Part shown: in pieces, positions 8,789 to 17,908 of the stretch
Position numbering within the stretch: position 1 is the first letter of the stretch
Layout: each line of letters starts with the position of its first letter
DNA from: Wenzhouxiangella sp. 15190
GTDB lineage: Bacteria; Pseudomonadota; Gammaproteobacteria; Xanthomonadales; Wenzhouxiangellaceae
Direction: 5' to 3'
Assembly (NCBI RefSeq): GCF_003417465.1
Contig: NZ_QVMV01000027.1
Span: 62,001-126,000 of the forward strand
DNA length: 64,000 nt
Program-made: the position numbers and the translations under genes
Notes under the pieces: model-generated
Told to the model about the DNA's origin: nothing
What the model saw: only the letters and a program-made list of their open reading frames with translations
The model's database searches: none

Positions 8789-9901
8789 ATGGCCTTACTG
8801 GCGTTCTACCTGTTTCTTGCCGTCGGCGTCTCCTTCCTCTGCTCGATTCTGGAAGCGGCTCTATTGAGCATTACGCCGGCCCATATTGCCGTACTCAACG
8901 AACGCGGCAGCCGCGCGGGCAAGCGGCTCAGACGGCTCAAGCGCGACATCGACCAGCCACTGTCGGCCATCCTCAGCCTCAACACGGTGGCGCACACATT
9001 CGGGGCCGCCGGCGTCGGCGCCCAGGCGCAGGTGGTCTTCGGCCAGGCGTGGCTGAGCCTCGCCTCGGCCGTCGTCACCCTGCTGATCCTGGTCTTTTCC
9101 GAGATCATTCCCAAGACCCTGGGGGCGACCCATGCCAAGGCCCTCGCCGGCTTCACCGCGGCCACCTGCATCGTGCTGATCTACCTCACCTGGCCGCTGG
9201 TGCAGCTTTCGAAGCTGATCACCCGCTGGCTGGCGAAAGACAAGTCGGCCCCGACAGTCAGCCGCGAAGAATTCCGCGTACTAGCACAGACGGGTTCGCG
9301 CGAGGGCGTGTTCGAAGAAGAAGAGTCGAACATCTTCGCCAACCTGATCCGCTTCAGCGCCATCCGCGTCGAGGACATCATGACACCGCGCATGGCCGTG
9401 TTGATGCTGCGCTGCGACCAGACGGTCAGCGAGATCATGGATTCGTCGACGGCCATGAGCTTCTCGCGTTTTCCCGTCTACGGCGAATCCGACGAGGACA
9501 TCCGCGGCTACGTGCTCAAGACCGATATCATGCTGACACAGGCTCAGGGGCACGGCGACACACCCCTGGAAGAACTCAAGCGCGAAGTTCTTTTCGTGCC
9601 CGAGTTCGTGTCGCTGCAGAACCTCTTCAGCCAACTGCTGGCCCGCCAGGAGCACTTTGCCGTGGTGGTCGACGAGTACGGTGGCCTGGCCGGCGTGGTT
9701 ACCATGGAAGACGTCCTCGAAACCCTGCTGGGCATGGAGATCGTCGACGAGAGCGACACCGTCGAAGACCTGCGCCATGCCGCGCGGGAAAAATGGAAAG
9801 CCCGGGCCCGCAAGCTGGGCATGGACTGGCCGCCGCCGGAGGAAGACGGCGACCGGGAATCACCGAAACCCGGACAAGAGGAGCGAAGCGATGAAGACTA
9901 A
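8789..9901 (+). CDS. CNNM/CorC-type membrane protein with CBS pair
   Basis: 370-residue inner-membrane protein: DUF21 (CNNM) helices in about 1-150 followed by a Bateman CBS pair (about 195-320, with EDIMTPRMAVLML) and a short charged tail; the CorC_HlyC end domain seems to be missing. Family members are linked to Mg2+/Co2+ efflux or tolerance, and older annotations call them hemolysins. MALLAF at 8789 is preferred over the ATG at 8759 because a -10-like TACAAT sits at 8755-8760 and would overlap that codon, and because a GGGGCGG stretch precedes 8789. Its end overlaps the next gene by 11 bases, implying co-translation. Confidence 0.85.
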   Translation: MALLAFYLFLAVGVSFLCSILEAALLSITPAHIAVLNERGSRAGKRLRRLKRDIDQPLSAILSLNTVAHTFGAAGVGAQAQVVFGQAWLSLASAVVTLLILVFSEIIPKTLGATHAKALAGFTAATCIVLIYLTWPLVQLSKLITRWLAKDKSAPTVSREEFRVLAQTGSREGVFEEEESNIFANLIRFSAIRVEDIMTPRMAVLMLRCDQTVSEIMDSSTAMSFSRFPVYGESDEDIRGYVLKTDIMLTQAQGHGDTPLEELKREVLFVPEFVSLQNLFSQLLARQEHFAVVVDEYGGLAGVVTMEDVLETLLGMEIVDESDTVEDLRHAAREKWKARARKLGMDWPPPEEDGDRESPKPGQEERSDED

Positions 9902-10403
9902 GATTGTCAGCCTGTTGGGTGTGTTGTTACTGCTCGGCGCCTGCGCGACGACGCAGGAGACCGTGCGCTGGCCCGAAATCGACGGGGCACACACACCCGC
10001 TTCCAACCGCATGATCATCGGCCAGCCGACCCCCGCCGAATTGGTGGCGGCTGAAAGAGCCGGGGTACAGCACGTGGTCAACGCCCGTGATATCGGCGAA
10101 TTCGAGGCCTGGGACGAAGGCGAACTGGTCGATTCCCTGGCCATGACCTACCACCGCGTACCGATCGGCAGCGCCGACGACCTCGACCGCGAAGCCGTGG
10201 CCGCTTTCGACCGCATCCTGGCCGAGATCGGCGACGCTCCGGCCCTGCTGCACTGCGCCTCGGGCAACCGCATCGGGGCTCTTTACGCCCTGCGCGCGGC
10301 CTGGATCCAGGGTGAAGACGCGGAATCGGCCATCGAGATCGGCAAAGCCCGCGGCCTGACCAGCCTGGAAGCGCCGGTGCGCGAAAAGCTCGCCGACGAG
10401 TGA
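9891..10403 (+). CDS. Lipoprotein with dual-specificity-phosphatase-like domain
   Basis: 170-residue lipoprotein: lipobox LLLGAC with C18 as the lipidated residue, then a small tyrosine-phosphatase-like fold (DUF442/BLH-like) carrying HCASGNR, i.e. the HCX5R loop with catalytic C122 and R127. The start is supported by GAGGAG just upstream and by the 11-base overlap with the CNNM gene. Being anchored at the envelope, it probably acts in the periplasm; a phosphatase role or a sulfur-transfer role are both possible for the family, and the substrate is unknown. Confidence 0.75.
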   Translation: MKTKIVSLLGVLLLLGACATTQETVRWPEIDGAHTPASNRMIIGQPTPAELVAAERAGVQHVVNARDIGEFEAWDEGELVDSLAMTYHRVPIGSADDLDREAVAAFDRILAEIGDAPALLHCASGNRIGALYALRAAWIQGEDAESAIEIGKARGLTSLEAPVREKLADE

Positions 10404-10404
10404 C

Positions 10405-11274
10405 TCAGTTCATGCCCGCTTTTCCCTGCCAGTAACCGCTGACCGAAGCAGGCTGGGGCTGGACCGGTTCGCCCGCCAGGGCTGCTCGAAAGCGTTCGAT
10501 CACCGCGGACATTTCCAGTTGCTGCGGCGACAGGCGCAGGATATCGATACCGTCCGCTGCGAGGGCTTCGGCGTGCGGACTCAGATCCTGGACGGCGCCC
10601 GACTGCACCTGGATACCGTTCATGTTGAGGAAAGGCTGGTCCTCACGGGTTCTGACCATCTGCCCCTCGGGATGGTCGATGCAGACGAAGCCGCACTGGT
10701 CCTTGCCGCGGCCGACCGAGCGAGCGGTGAAGCAGCGCGCCGAATGAGACAGGGGAATCCGGCCGTAGGCAAGCAACTCGATTTCAGGACGATTGGTTGC
10801 ATCGCCGCGAAGCGAGGCGAGGTGCGCACGATCCAGCTCCACCGGCGCAACCATGCGAAACAGCCCGGCTTCTTGCAGCAGGGCCAATGCTCGGTGGTTG
10901 TAGATGTTCACACCCTGACCGGCGACGAAGGGTACGCCGAGTTCGCGGCACAACTCGATCGCCGACAGATCGCCGGCCTCGACGGCAAACTCGCCGTTTT
11001 CCACGATGCGCTTGCACATCGACAGTTCGGAGGCCGCTTCGATCAGCGTCAGGGTCGACAGCACCACTTCGTGACCGGCTTCGGCGAGCTCCCGACCCAG
11101 CGCCATCCAGTCGTCGAGCCGCAGTTCACGACGTTTTGAACACACCGTCTCGCCCAGGTAGATAATGTCGACCGGCTCCCCGGCCATCGACTCGTAGAAA
11201 GCGAGCGTCTTATCCCGCGGCCAGAAGTACTGTAGTGGTCCCAGGGAAAGCTTCATCGATGTCGATTCACTCAT
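10405..11274 (-). CDS. ubiV: UbiV, O2-independent ubiquinone hydroxylation protein
   Basis: 289-residue U32-peptidase-like protein. Counting from MKLSLG, cysteines at 39, 175, 188 and 192 line up with the [4Fe-4S] ligands of E. coli UbiV (39, 180, 193, 197); the motifs are ETVCSKRR and RCFTARSVGRGKDQCGFVC. UbiV forms a heterodimer with UbiU that hydroxylates the ubiquinone ring without oxygen, with UbiT as accessory. Start is ambiguous between 11274 (MSESTS) and 11256 (MKLSLG, where E. coli UbiV begins); neither has a strong ribosome site. It follows ubiU on the same strand after 147 bases that contain an inverted repeat. Confidence 0.92.
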   Translation of the reverse strand: MSESTSMKLSLGPLQYFWPRDKTLAFYESMAGEPVDIIYLGETVCSKRRELRLDDWMALGRELAEAGHEVVLSTLTLIEAASELSMCKRIVENGEFAVEAGDLSAIELCRELGVPFVAGQGVNIYNHRALALLQEAGLFRMVAPVELDRAHLASLRGDATNRPEIELLAYGRIPLSHSARCFTARSVGRGKDQCGFVCIDHPEGQMVRTREDQPFLNMNGIQVQSGAVQDLSPHAEALAADGIDILRLSPQQLEMSAVIERFRAALAGEPVQPQPASVSGYWQGKAGMN

Positions 11275-11301
11275 GATCGGCTTGTCCATTCAAGATGCAA
11301 C

Positions 11302-11393
11302 CACTGAAAGCACGGAAGCGCACGGAAGTTTTTGCTTGACCGTTTCGGTCGTCGCACTGCCTTACCCGTAATGGTGTTTCCGTGCCTTCAGTG
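11302..11393. repeat. Inverted repeat between ubiU and ubiV
   Basis: CACTGAAAGCACGGAA (11302-11317) and TTCCGTGCCTTCAGTG (11378-11393) are inverted copies matching at 15 of 16 positions, separated by 60 bases. The left arm is followed by a further CACGGAA and the right by CTTCCGTGG, so the complementarity is loosely repeated. It could form a long hairpin in the ubiUV transcript or be a dispersed repeat. Confidence 0.6.
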
Positions 11394-11421
11394 TCTTCCG
11401 TGGTTCCAGGAATTTGGATTC

Positions 11422-12423
11422 TCACTGCCAGGCGCGCTGGTAAGGTCCCAGAGTGACCTGGCTGCCTTCGGACAGGCGCGTCAGTTCGCTCTGCCATTCG
11501 GGCTCGGTGGCAAAGGCTTCCGGATCGGCTTCGAGCCGGTCGATCGCTTCGCGCCAGATGCGCGCGACCGTACCGACGTAGGCCGGGCTGCGTTGGCGAC
11601 CCTCGATCTTGACGGCCGATATGCCGGCCGCCTTCAACCGCGGCAGCAGTTCGAGGGTATTGAGGCTGGTCGGTTCCTCGAGCGCATGGACGATCTCGTC
11701 GCTGACCTGGTAGCGGCCCTTGCAAAGCACCGGATAGCCCGCGGGTTCGTCGTCGGAAAAACGGTCGATCAGCACGCCATTGAGCCGCGCGGTCTTGCCT
11801 TCGGGCGTGTCTTCCCAGGCGACGAACTCGGCCGGCGAGCAGACCCCCGCCAGGTTGGGCGACTTGCCCGTGACATAGCTGGAGAGCTGGCAGCGGCCCT
11901 CGACCATGATGCACAGGCTGCCGAAGGCGAAGACTTCGAGTTCAACCGGCGTTTTGCGCGCCAGCTGTTCGACCTGCTGGATGGCCAGAACACGCGGCAG
12001 CACGGCGCGGGAAATGCCGAATTGCTCGTGAAAGAACTTCAGCGCGGCCGCCGTCGTCGCCGAACCCTGCACGGACAGGTGCCGGCGGATACCGGGGTGT
12101 TTGCGCGCGGCGTAGTCCATCACCGCCATCTCGGCGATGATCAGCGCGTCCACCCCCAGATCGGCCGCCCGGTCAACGGCCGAGTACCACTGCGACAGCC
12201 GATCGGAAGTCGGATAGGTATTGAGTGCGACATAGACCTGGCAGCCGCGCGAGCGTGCATGCGTCAGCGCCTTGTCGATGTCGCGATCGGAGAAGTTCAG
12301 TCCCGGAAATGCGCGCGCATTGGTGGCGTCACGGAATCCCAGGTAGACGGCGTCGGTGCCGTTGTTCACCGCCTCGGTCAAGGCCGGCAGGGAACCGGCC
12401 GGGCAGACGAGCTTGATGGGCAT
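11422..12423 (-). CDS. ubiU: UbiU, O2-independent ubiquinone hydroxylation protein
   Basis: 333-residue U32-family protein. C171, C178, C195 and C234 sit at a constant +2 offset from the four [4Fe-4S] ligands of E. coli UbiU (169, 176, 193, 232); motifs are SLCIMVEGRC and LAGVC. With UbiV and UbiT it supports anaerobic ubiquinone synthesis using prephenate as oxygen donor in E. coli. The start MPIKLV at 12423 gives the family N-terminus; an upstream Met at 12456 adds an atypical leader. An Fnr box 63 bases upstream fits the known Fnr control of ubiUV in E. coli. Confidence 0.94.
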   Translation of the reverse strand: MPIKLVCPAGSLPALTEAVNNGTDAVYLGFRDATNARAFPGLNFSDRDIDKALTHARSRGCQVYVALNTYPTSDRLSQWYSAVDRAADLGVDALIIAEMAVMDYAARKHPGIRRHLSVQGSATTAAALKFFHEQFGISRAVLPRVLAIQQVEQLARKTPVELEVFAFGSLCIMVEGRCQLSSYVTGKSPNLAGVCSPAEFVAWEDTPEGKTARLNGVLIDRFSDDEPAGYPVLCKGRYQVSDEIVHALEEPTSLNTLELLPRLKAAGISAVKIEGRQRSPAYVGTVARIWREAIDRLEADPEAFATEPEWQSELTRLSEGSQVTLGPYQRAWQ

Positions 12424-12485
12424 TGCAATCAGGCCGTGCGAATGTTGAAGACGCAACAGGATGACTCGCAGGCCACCGATTGTCC

Positions 12486-12499
12486 TTGATGGCCGTCAA
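12486..12499 (-). promoter_or_regulatory. Fnr box upstream of ubiUV
   Basis: TTGAT-GGCC-GTCAA, a near-consensus Fnr box, overlaps the last codons of the aminotransferase gene and lies 63 bases upstream of ubiU. A class II start would fall at 12451 on the minus strand with a weak -10 (CATCCT, minus strand, 12463-12458). The site is stronger than the -10. Confidence 0.6.
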
Positions 12500-13692
12500 C
12501 CCGGCCCACCGGCATCCCGGATGGCGTCGACCGCTTCCAGGATGCGCCCGGGTTCATCGAGGGAATTGGGCCAGTGCGGCGAGAAGCGGATCCAGCCGTC
12601 GGGACTGGCGCAGGCAATGCCGTGGTCAGCCAGCGCCTGTACCCAGGCGGGCGCCTGTGCGGCATCCTCGGGACGAACGCTCAGAATGCCGGAACGCCCG
12701 TCAGCCCGGTTCATTCGCGCCGACTCGAAACCGCGCTCGACCAGTCCCGGCTCGAGCGCGTCGTGCCAGGCCTGTACATGCTCGAAGATGCGCTCGATGC
12801 CGATCGTCTCGAGCACAGCGAGACCGGCTTCCAGGCCGGCGGCACCGAGCGTGTTGGGGGTACCGGCCTCGGCCATCAGGGCACCGGCGCGAAACGGCCG
12901 GTCGTAGCGAAGTTCGCCGGGCGCACGGGACAGGAAAGCGAAGGCGTCTTCGTGGCTGAGCCAGCCGGCCATGTTCGGCTCCAGCGCCGATGCACGCGCC
13001 GGCGCGACATGGAGAAAACCGACCCCCTCCGGCGCCATCAGCCACTTGTGACTGCCGCAGGCGAGGTAGTCGATGCCCAGCGTCTCGACATCCAGCGGCA
13101 CGATGCCGGCCGCCTGGATCGCGTCGACGAACAATTCCGTCTGGTAACGCCTGCACAACTCGCCCATGGGCTCGAGCGGCATGCGCTGGCCGGTGGTGAA
13201 CTGCACCGCGCTGACCGCTACCAGGCGCACACCACGCTTCAACTCGGCTTCGAAACGCTCGAGCGCCGCATCCCGGTCGACGCGGAAATCGTCGGCCTTG
13301 AGCCAGACCAGTTCGAGCCCGTAACGCCGAGCCGCCTGCTGCCAGGGCGTGATATTGGTGGGAAACTCGCCGTCGAAGACCAGCACCCGATCGCCCGCTT
13401 GCCAGGGCAACCCCTGCGCGATGGCGATGATCCCCGCCGAGGTATTGGCCGTCAGCGCCACGCTGTCGGCGGGCGCACCGATCAGCCGGGCGAGGGATTC
13501 GCGCAGGCGTTCGCGCCGCGCCACCTCCTCGACATACCAGGCCATGCCCTGCTCGGCATAACCGGCCAGCACGGCATCGACCGCTGCACGCACGAGCTCC
13601 GACGGCGGCGACAGCGAGGCGTGGTTGGCATAGACGTCCGTTCGCAGCGACGGGAAAAGCGCCCGACTGCCGGGTCTGGGCTTTGGGTTCAC
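12496..13692 (-). CDS. Class V aminotransferase / cysteine-desulfurase-like PLP enzyme
   Basis: 398-residue fold-type I PLP enzyme. The Schiff-base lysine is K216 in ACGSHKWLMAPEG, the PLP-contacting Asp is in ELFVDAIQAAG, and TANTSAG near 81-87 holds the phosphate. Overall it resembles the isopenicillin-N-epimerase/CsdA-like branch of class V enzymes. No obvious persulfide cysteine loop is visible near the C-terminus, so cysteine desulfurase activity is not assured; a kynureninase- or epimerase-like role is possible. Translation starts at a GTG (13692). It is upstream of ubiU on the same strand with a 72-base gap containing an Fnr box. Confidence 0.75.
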   Translation of the reverse strand: MNPKPRPGSRALFPSLRTDVYANHASLSPPSELVRAAVDAVLAGYAEQGMAWYVEEVARRERLRESLARLIGAPADSVALTANTSAGIIAIAQGLPWQAGDRVLVFDGEFPTNITPWQQAARRYGLELVWLKADDFRVDRDAALERFEAELKRGVRLVAVSAVQFTTGQRMPLEPMGELCRRYQTELFVDAIQAAGIVPLDVETLGIDYLACGSHKWLMAPEGVGFLHVAPARASALEPNMAGWLSHEDAFAFLSRAPGELRYDRPFRAGALMAEAGTPNTLGAAGLEAGLAVLETIGIERIFEHVQAWHDALEPGLVERGFESARMNRADGRSGILSVRPEDAAQAPAWVQALADHGIACASPDGWIRFSPHWPNSLDEPGRILEAVDAIRDAGGPG

Positions 13693-13784
13693 TTGTGATT
13701 GCCTCCACTCGTGTTCGGTAATCCTCCGGCGACCACCACTTTACCGGACGGACGTCACCTTTCGGGCCCCACCAGCTTCAGCGA

Positions 13785-15266
13785 TCATCCGATCCCGGCA
13801 AGGCCCGGGATCGACTGCATCAGGGCTTCGACGCGCTTTTCCACCTCGGGGTCGGGCACGATCGCGTCCGGCCAGGCGCGCGTCGTCTCGGCCGGCCATT
13901 TGCGGGTGGCATCCAGACCCAGCTTCGAACCCAGGCCCGGTTCAGGGCCGGCGAAGTCAAGCGCATCGACCGGTGTACGCTCGACCAGCATCGAGTCGCG
14001 CCCCGGATCGACATGGTTGGCAATGGCCCAGAGCACCTCGTTGCCGTCGCGGATGTCGATATCGGCATCGAACACGATGACGAACTTGGTATAGGTGAAC
14101 TGCCGCAGATACGACCAGACGCCCATCATCATCCGGCGCGCATGGCCTGGATAGCGCTTGTCGATCGAGACCAGGGCGATGCGATAGGAACAGGCGGCCG
14201 GCGGCAGGTAGAAATCCCGCACCTCGGGAAAGATGCCGCGCAGGATCGGCACGAAGAGGTCGTTGAGTGCCGAAGCAAGAATCGACGGCTCGTCGTGCGG
14301 CGACTGGCCCATGAAGCTGCCCTGGTAGATGGCGCCATCACGCAGCGAAACCCGCTCGACGGTAAAAACGGGATAGCGGCCCCGGGCGTTGTAGTGGCCG
14401 GTATGGTCGCCGAACGGGCCCTCGATCGCCGTGTCGCCGGGATGGATGTGCCCCTCGAGCAGTATTTCGGTACCGGCCGGTACCTCGAGTCCGCTCAGCG
14501 ATGCACGCACGACCTCGCTTCGCGCACCTCGCAGCAGGCCGGCAAACTGCATCTCCGAGAGGGTATCCGGCACCGGCGAGACGGCCGCCAGGGTGGTGGC
14601 CGGGTCGGCGCCGATGGCGACTGCCAGCGGAAAGGGTTTGTCCGGGTGGTTTTGCTGCCACTCGGCGAAGTCCTGGGCGCCGCCGCGGTGGGCGAGCCAG
14701 CGCATGATCACCCGGTTGCGGCCGATCAGCTGTTGCCGGTAGATACCAATGTTCTGGCGCCCCAGGCGGGCGTTGTGCGTAATGACCAGACCGAGCGTGA
14801 TCAGCCGCCCGGCGTCGCCCGGCCAGCACTGCTGGATGGGCAGCTGTTCCAGATCGATGTCGCCGTCCTTCAGCACGTTGTCCCGAAATACGCCATGCTC
14901 GACGCGCTTCGGCGCCATCAACGCGATCTGGCCCAGCTCGGGCCAGTCCGACAGCGCCGACTTCAGCGAACGCGGCAAGCGCGGCTGCTGCAGGCGGGCC
15001 AGCAATTCGCCGAGTTCCTCGAGCCGGCTGATCGGCCGTCCGCCCAGCACCGCCTCGATGCGGCGTCGGTGCCCGAACAGGTTGAGCAACAGGGGATGCC
15101 CGCTGCCGGCAGGATTGTTCATCAACAGCGCCGGCCCCTTCGCCGCCTGCACGCGCCGCGCCAGCGCCGTGACCTCGAGGATGGGATCGACCGGCTCGTC
15201 GACCTCGACCAGATCCTCCCGGGCAGTCAGATCGGACAGAAATCCACGCAGATCGCGATAGGGCAT
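13785..15266 (-). CDS. ubiD: UbiD, prenylated-FMN 4-hydroxy-3-polyprenylbenzoate decarboxylase
   Basis: 493 residues, almost the size of E. coli UbiD (497). It removes the carboxyl group from the ubiquinone precursor using prenylated FMN made by UbiX. The typical order is present: N-terminal domain opening with YRDLRGFLSDL, the prFMN-binding split-barrel centre with NIGIYRQQLIGRNR and HRGGAQDF, and a C-terminal part with FGDHTGHYN near the E-R-E catalytic residues. Start chosen at MPYRDLRG, the conserved family N-terminus, rather than an upstream in-frame Met at 15356. Its place beside ubiU/ubiV suggests a ubiquinone cluster. Confidence 0.95.
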   Translation of the reverse strand: MPYRDLRGFLSDLTAREDLVEVDEPVDPILEVTALARRVQAAKGPALLMNNPAGSGHPLLLNLFGHRRRIEAVLGGRPISRLEELGELLARLQQPRLPRSLKSALSDWPELGQIALMAPKRVEHGVFRDNVLKDGDIDLEQLPIQQCWPGDAGRLITLGLVITHNARLGRQNIGIYRQQLIGRNRVIMRWLAHRGGAQDFAEWQQNHPDKPFPLAVAIGADPATTLAAVSPVPDTLSEMQFAGLLRGARSEVVRASLSGLEVPAGTEILLEGHIHPGDTAIEGPFGDHTGHYNARGRYPVFTVERVSLRDGAIYQGSFMGQSPHDEPSILASALNDLFVPILRGIFPEVRDFYLPPAACSYRIALVSIDKRYPGHARRMMMGVWSYLRQFTYTKFVIVFDADIDIRDGNEVLWAIANHVDPGRDSMLVERTPVDALDFAGPEPGLGSKLGLDATRKWPAETTRAWPDAIVPDPEVEKRVEALMQSIPGLAGIG

Positions 15267-15455
15267 GTCACAGCTCCAGCCTGAACCGCACAAGCCTACT
15301 GCGCCCGGCCCCGGGCTTCCTTGTTGGCCGTCAAGTCGGCCGAATGCTCGCAGCAAGCCCGATAGAATCCCCCGCTCTTGCGCAGGGTCAAAGCGGGGTT
15401 CGACACGGGGTCTAAACTGACCGTGTATCGCAATCGTTCAAAAGGGGAATTCGCG

Positions 15456-16592
15456 ATGGACTCGACCAGGTCGGCCGCCGAAAGCCTGCCGGAAACGCAC
15501 AGTGAGCAGCGGAACATTGCGCACACCATGGCGCTGGCGGTAGCCGGCCTCGCGCTTTTGATCGTTCCCTCTTACCAGTTCGTGGAATGGCAGCTCGATC
15601 AGGCCAGTGCGGAACATCTGTGGCTGCACGCCCAATGGCGCTCACTGGTGGTCGTCGCGGCGCTCGCGACCCTTGCGTGGTGCTTCACACATCCGGACGG
15701 TCGCGGCGCGCCAGTCGTGCTCAGGCTGCTCAGCCTGAGCATCATGTGCATGATGTTCGGCATGTTCGCCAGTGACTACCTGCATGAAGCAGACTCACTC
15801 GGGCGAATGGTGCAAGGGCTGATCATGACCACGTTCGCGGTCTCCCTGGTCTCACTGCGCGGCGGGCGCGAGCTGCTCGTGCTGTTCGGCCTGCCGTTTG
15901 CGGGCACGATGATCGGACTCTACGCACTGGGCGCTTCGCTGCACGACGTTGTCGTGACCCTGTTCGACCCGCTGATGATGGCCGTGATCGCCCTGACCAT
16001 TTCGGAAATCTTCTATCGGACGAGGATTCGCATACTGGTTCTCGATGAGCAACTGAGACAACTGGCAACGACCGACGCCCTGACCGGACTGGGCAACCGA
16101 CGGCAAGTCGAGAACCAGATCGCCGTGGAGATGGCCCGAGCCAGGCGTCACGACTCGACGTTCGCTTTGATCCTGGGCGACCTCGACCACTTCAAGAACG
16201 TCAACGACCGCTTCGGTCACAGCACGGGGGACGCCGTACTGTCCGAGATCGGCCGAATCCTGCGTTCGAATATCCGTGTGGAGGACCGTGCGGTGCGCTG
16301 GGGCGGCGAGGAATTCCTGATCCTGCTGCCTGCCACCGGGCGCGACGAAGCGATGGCGGTCGCCGAGAAGATTCGCTCGATCATTGCCGAATCGCCGCTG
16401 CACTGCGACGGCCATGAAGTCCCGGTGACCATCAGCTTCGGTGTGGCTGCCTTCAACGGCGAAAGCGATGTCGCCGACCTGATCAAGCGCGCCGACGCGG
16501 CCATGTATCGCGCCAAGCGCAAAGGCCGAAACCGCGTGTGCGCGGCCAATGGCGACACCAATGCCGATGCGGACCGGCCGCTGATCGCATAG
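15456..16592 (+). CDS. Membrane diguanylate cyclase (GGDEF family)
   Basis: 378 residues. Six hydrophobic segments lie in about 25-190 (an MASE-like membrane sensor), then a short coil, then a complete GGDEF domain with the active-site loop WGGEEF and the downstream motif DAAMYRAKRKGRNRV. It should make c-di-GMP from two GTP at the inner membrane. The inhibitory-site RxxD pattern is not obvious before the loop. The start ATG at 15456 follows AAAGGGGAA, a good ribosome site; the upstream extension is rejected. It is a single gene, divergent from ubiD. Confidence 0.9.
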   Translation: MDSTRSAAESLPETHSEQRNIAHTMALAVAGLALLIVPSYQFVEWQLDQASAEHLWLHAQWRSLVVVAALATLAWCFTHPDGRGAPVVLRLLSLSIMCMMFGMFASDYLHEADSLGRMVQGLIMTTFAVSLVSLRGGRELLVLFGLPFAGTMIGLYALGASLHDVVVTLFDPLMMAVIALTISEIFYRTRIRILVLDEQLRQLATTDALTGLGNRRQVENQIAVEMARARRHDSTFALILGDLDHFKNVNDRFGHSTGDAVLSEIGRILRSNIRVEDRAVRWGGEEFLILLPATGRDEAMAVAEKIRSIIAESPLHCDGHEVPVTISFGVAAFNGESDVADLIKRADAAMYRAKRKGRNRVCAANGDTNADADRPLIA

Positions 16593-16703
16593 CAGGCAGC
16601 CGCGTATCAATATCGACAGCCGGCCAGGGTCTCGCTGTTGGCCTGCCTTGTGCTGGGGGGTGCGCTAGACTGGTCATTCGTTTGGCATGTAGCAGGCATC
16701 CCC

Positions 16704-17879
16704 ATGAAACACCTCGTCTCCGCATTGATCCTCGCAACCGCCCTGTCGCTGGCATCGACCGCCCAGGCGGCCCTGCCCGGCGGCATCAGCGGCCACTGGT
16801 ACAACCCCGACCAATCCGGACACGGCCTTTCGGTCACCCTTGCCAATCCGGAACTCGCCATCGTCGTCTGGCATGTTTTCGACACAGACGGCAATCCGAT
16901 GACGCTCTACATCGAGGGCGAAGTCTCCGGCCGTACGATCGAGGGAACGGCCTACGCGCCAAAGGGCATGCGTTTCGGCATGTTCGATCCCGCGGATTTC
17001 GAAGCGCCGCAATGGGGCGAAGTCGATCTCGAGTTCGACAATTGCGTGGAGGCGACCCTGCGCTGGGACTCATCGGATCCTGCCTTCGGCAGCGGCTCGA
17101 TGCCAGTGGAGCGGCTGGCCTTTACCCACGGCCTGGACTGCAAGCCGCCATCAACCGGTGATGTACCGGCCGGCCTGTACAACGGAAGAACCCAAGCCGA
17201 AGACCGCATCGACGAGGACTTCCAGGCCGTGGTCGATCTCGAGGGTCGGCTCTGGGGCATGGACCGCGGCAGGAATCCCATCCCCAGCCCGATGTGGGTC
17301 GGCGGCCGCCTGCCCTGGGTGGTGCTGGGCCGGCCGGTCGATGCGAACTCGTCATTCGAATACGAAGGCCGGGCCAGCAAGATGTACTGGACCTTTCCCT
17401 GGTCCGAAGTCCGCGACCACTTCGCCGCAAGCGGAGAGTGGTTCGGCCCGACTGGTGGTGGCGAGCTGCGGTGGCTGGACGGCGACAGCCGTGAATGGAC
17501 GCTGACCTGGTCGCCGGCCACCGAAACCGACAAGTCGCTGGTCGCGCCGCTGACGCTTTCGGCACTGGCCGGTCGCTACGAGGTGCCGATGAGCGACCAG
17601 ACCCCGGGCGGCGCCACGGGCTGGCTTGAAATCGGCGCCGACGGCAGTCTGTGCATCGAAATGCCGGCCTCCTACGGCAACACGGACAAGGCGTGTCACT
17701 TCACCGGCCAAGTTCGCCTGCCCGACGGCGATGCGGGCCTGGTGGATTTCGAGACGGGCACTTACCACGGCCGCGGATACATGGCTGACGGTCCCGATGG
17801 CCTTGAACTTGTGCTTGTCGGCGATGATCACCTCGGCAACAAAGGCGGCTTCGGCCTGGTGGCTTATCCGGAATCCTGA
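16704..17879 (+). CDS. Secreted protein with N-terminal SGHWYNP domain, function unknown
   Basis: 391 residues with a clear signal peptide (1-22, cleavage after AQA). The first 130 residues carry a domain I recognise from many secreted gammaproteobacterial proteins: GHWYNPDQSGHG, then VVWHVFDTDGNPMTLYIEG, then GTAYAPKGMRFGMFDP and a late DCxxATLRWDS-like strand (here DNCVEATLRWDS). The rest is beta-rich with no known motif, including two Cys (C345, C355 region) that may pair. No catalytic residues can be named. It stands alone between the cyclase and the convergent dadA-like gene. Confidence 0.6.
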   Translation: MKHLVSALILATALSLASTAQAALPGGISGHWYNPDQSGHGLSVTLANPELAIVVWHVFDTDGNPMTLYIEGEVSGRTIEGTAYAPKGMRFGMFDPADFEAPQWGEVDLEFDNCVEATLRWDSSDPAFGSGSMPVERLAFTHGLDCKPPSTGDVPAGLYNGRTQAEDRIDEDFQAVVDLEGRLWGMDRGRNPIPSPMWVGGRLPWVVLGRPVDANSSFEYEGRASKMYWTFPWSEVRDHFAASGEWFGPTGGGELRWLDGDSREWTLTWSPATETDKSLVAPLTLSALAGRYEVPMSDQTPGGATGWLEIGADGSLCIEMPASYGNTDKACHFTGQVRLPDGDAGLVDFETGTYHGRGYMADGPDGLELVLVGDDHLGNKGGFGLVAYPES

Positions 17880-17908
17880 CCCCGCTCAGGGTCAACAACC
17901 CTCAAACA

